A stretch of DNA of 64,000 nucleotides from Oceanisphaera psychrotolerans (lineage in GTDB: Bacteria > Pseudomonadota > Gammaproteobacteria > Enterobacterales > Aeromonadaceae): positions 62,001 through 126,000 of the forward strand of contig NZ_MDKE01000033.1 in the NCBI RefSeq assembly GCF_001870485.1. Reading direction: 5' to 3'. Of the stretch, positions 63,448-64,000 are shown in pieces; positions within the stretch are counted from its first letter, which is position 1, and every line of letters starts with the position of its first letter. A model generated the notes under the pieces. The model was not told where the DNA came from. It did not search any database and was given only the letters and a program-made list of their open reading frames with translations. Position numbers and translations under genes: made by a program.

Positions 63448-64000
63448 GCCGGCTCCTCCTGATAAGGGGTCAACTGCAGGGTGCGCACCCGCCCGGCACA
63501 GAGGGACAGGTCCTGATGGGTGGTGATCAGCACCATGCCGCCGGCATCGGTATGTGCCAGCAACAGCTGCTCCAGCACCCGGACGCCGTGCTTGTCGATG
63601 GCGGTAAAGGGTTCATCCAGAATCCACAGCCGGGGACCGCCCAGCCACAATCGGGCCAGCGCCACCCGCCGCTTCTGGCCGGCAGAAAGCTGACCGGCAG
63701 GCTGATCTTCCAACCCGGCCAATCCCACTGTAGCCAGGATTTCCCACAGGTTGGCGGTGCTCCGGGCATGATGCATGCGGCGGAAAAAGGCCAGGTTCTC
63801 GAAGGCGGTCAGTTCGTGTTTGATGCCGGCCTGATGGCCGAGATAGAGCAGATCCTGGTGATAGTCGTCTCTCTGCTGCTCGATATTGTCGCCCTGCCAG
63901 CACACCTCGCCGCCATAGGGCCGGGACAGGCCGGCCAGCAGTCGCAGCAGGCTGGTTTTACCGACGCCGTTGGGCCCGGCCACCTGCACCAGCTCGCCGG
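63444..64000 (-). CDS. ccmA: Haem exporter ATPase CcmA (5' end outside window)
   Basis: ABC ATPase of the CcmABCD complex. The visible 185 residues include Walker [15 protein letters not shown], the Q-loop region, the signature [16 protein letters not shown], Walker [13 protein letters not shown] and the switch His in LITTHQD. The frame stays open to the window edge ([11 protein letters not shown]), so about 25 N-terminal residues are missing. It is first in the ccm operon, whose promoter lies beyond 64000. Confidence 0.95.
   Translation of the reverse strand, partial: GELVQVAGPNGVGKTSLLRLLAGLSRPYGGEVCWQGDNIEQQRDDYHQDLLYLGHQAGIKHELTAFENLAFFRRMHHARSTANLWEILATVGLAGLEDQPAGQLSAGQKRRVALARLWLGGPRLWILDEPFTAIDKHGVRVLEQLLLAHTDAGGMVLITTHQDLSLCAGRVRTLQLTPYQEEPA

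Overview
This is a gene-dense, GC-rich bacterial chromosome segment. Gene content and order point to a marine gammaproteobacterium, most likely Aeromonadales (Oceanimonas, Zobellella or Oceanisphaera-like). That placement is inferred from synteny and protein resemblance, not from a database search. Several E. coli neighbourhoods are kept: glnD-dapD, yqcA-truC-yqcC, syd/queF, ppnN near xni, rlmM-DUF423-gcvA, tRNA-Asp/dnaQ/rnhA/yafS/gloB/mltD, raiA-pheL-pheA/tyrA-aroF, and a full ccm cluster.

Layout. 0-12 kb: the 3' end of glnD, a relic of an E. coli-type dapD, a Pseudomonas-type dapD, dbpA, an SLC13/RCK transporter, cvfB, then yqcA-glsA-truC-yqcC and several small conserved proteins. 12-24 kb: syd, queF, a TPR/degenerate-GGDEF membrane protein beside an intact diguanylate cyclase, ppnN, xni, NAD-isocitrate dehydrogenase, an orphan secreted protein, rlmM, DUF423, a hydrolase and gcvA. 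24-29 kb: DUF2726 protein, DEDDh exonuclease, cNMP/CBS/DUF294 protein and a BCCT transporter. 29.7-38.7 kb: an accessory-looking block of electrophile, quinone and peroxide detoxification enzymes (YghU, AhpD-like, ABM monooxygenase, NemA, quinone oxidoreductase, aldo-keto reductase, luciferase-like monooxygenase, MFS pump). It is governed by a TetR with three near-identical palindromic operators and by a LysR. 39-50 kb: tRNA-Asp, dnaQ, rnhA, gloB, mltD, an EEP lipoprotein, yciA, yjjX, yeeZ, slt and raiA. 50-55 kb: the phenylalanine/tyrosine branch, with a pheL attenuator and a TyrR box. 55-64 kb: DUF502, mlaA and the cytochrome c maturation operon ccmA(partial)BCDEFGHI.

The two most interesting biological signals are the following. 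First, a remnant of an E. coli-type dapD N-terminus lies between glnD and a non-orthologous dapD, which is a scar of gene replacement. Second, PheA carries an extra C-terminal domain of about 230 residues that reads like a DAHP synthase barrel stripped of its catalytic residues.

An important caveat is that nine otherwise normal genes (glsA, the DUF3549 gene, ppnN, the DUF294 gene, the aldo-keto reductase, pheA, aroF twice, ccmF, ccmC) carry single-base frameshifts, nearly all one-base losses in G/C pairs or homopolymers. They look like residual sequencing or assembly errors rather than real pseudogenes, so each is annotated as one gene with the break point noted.
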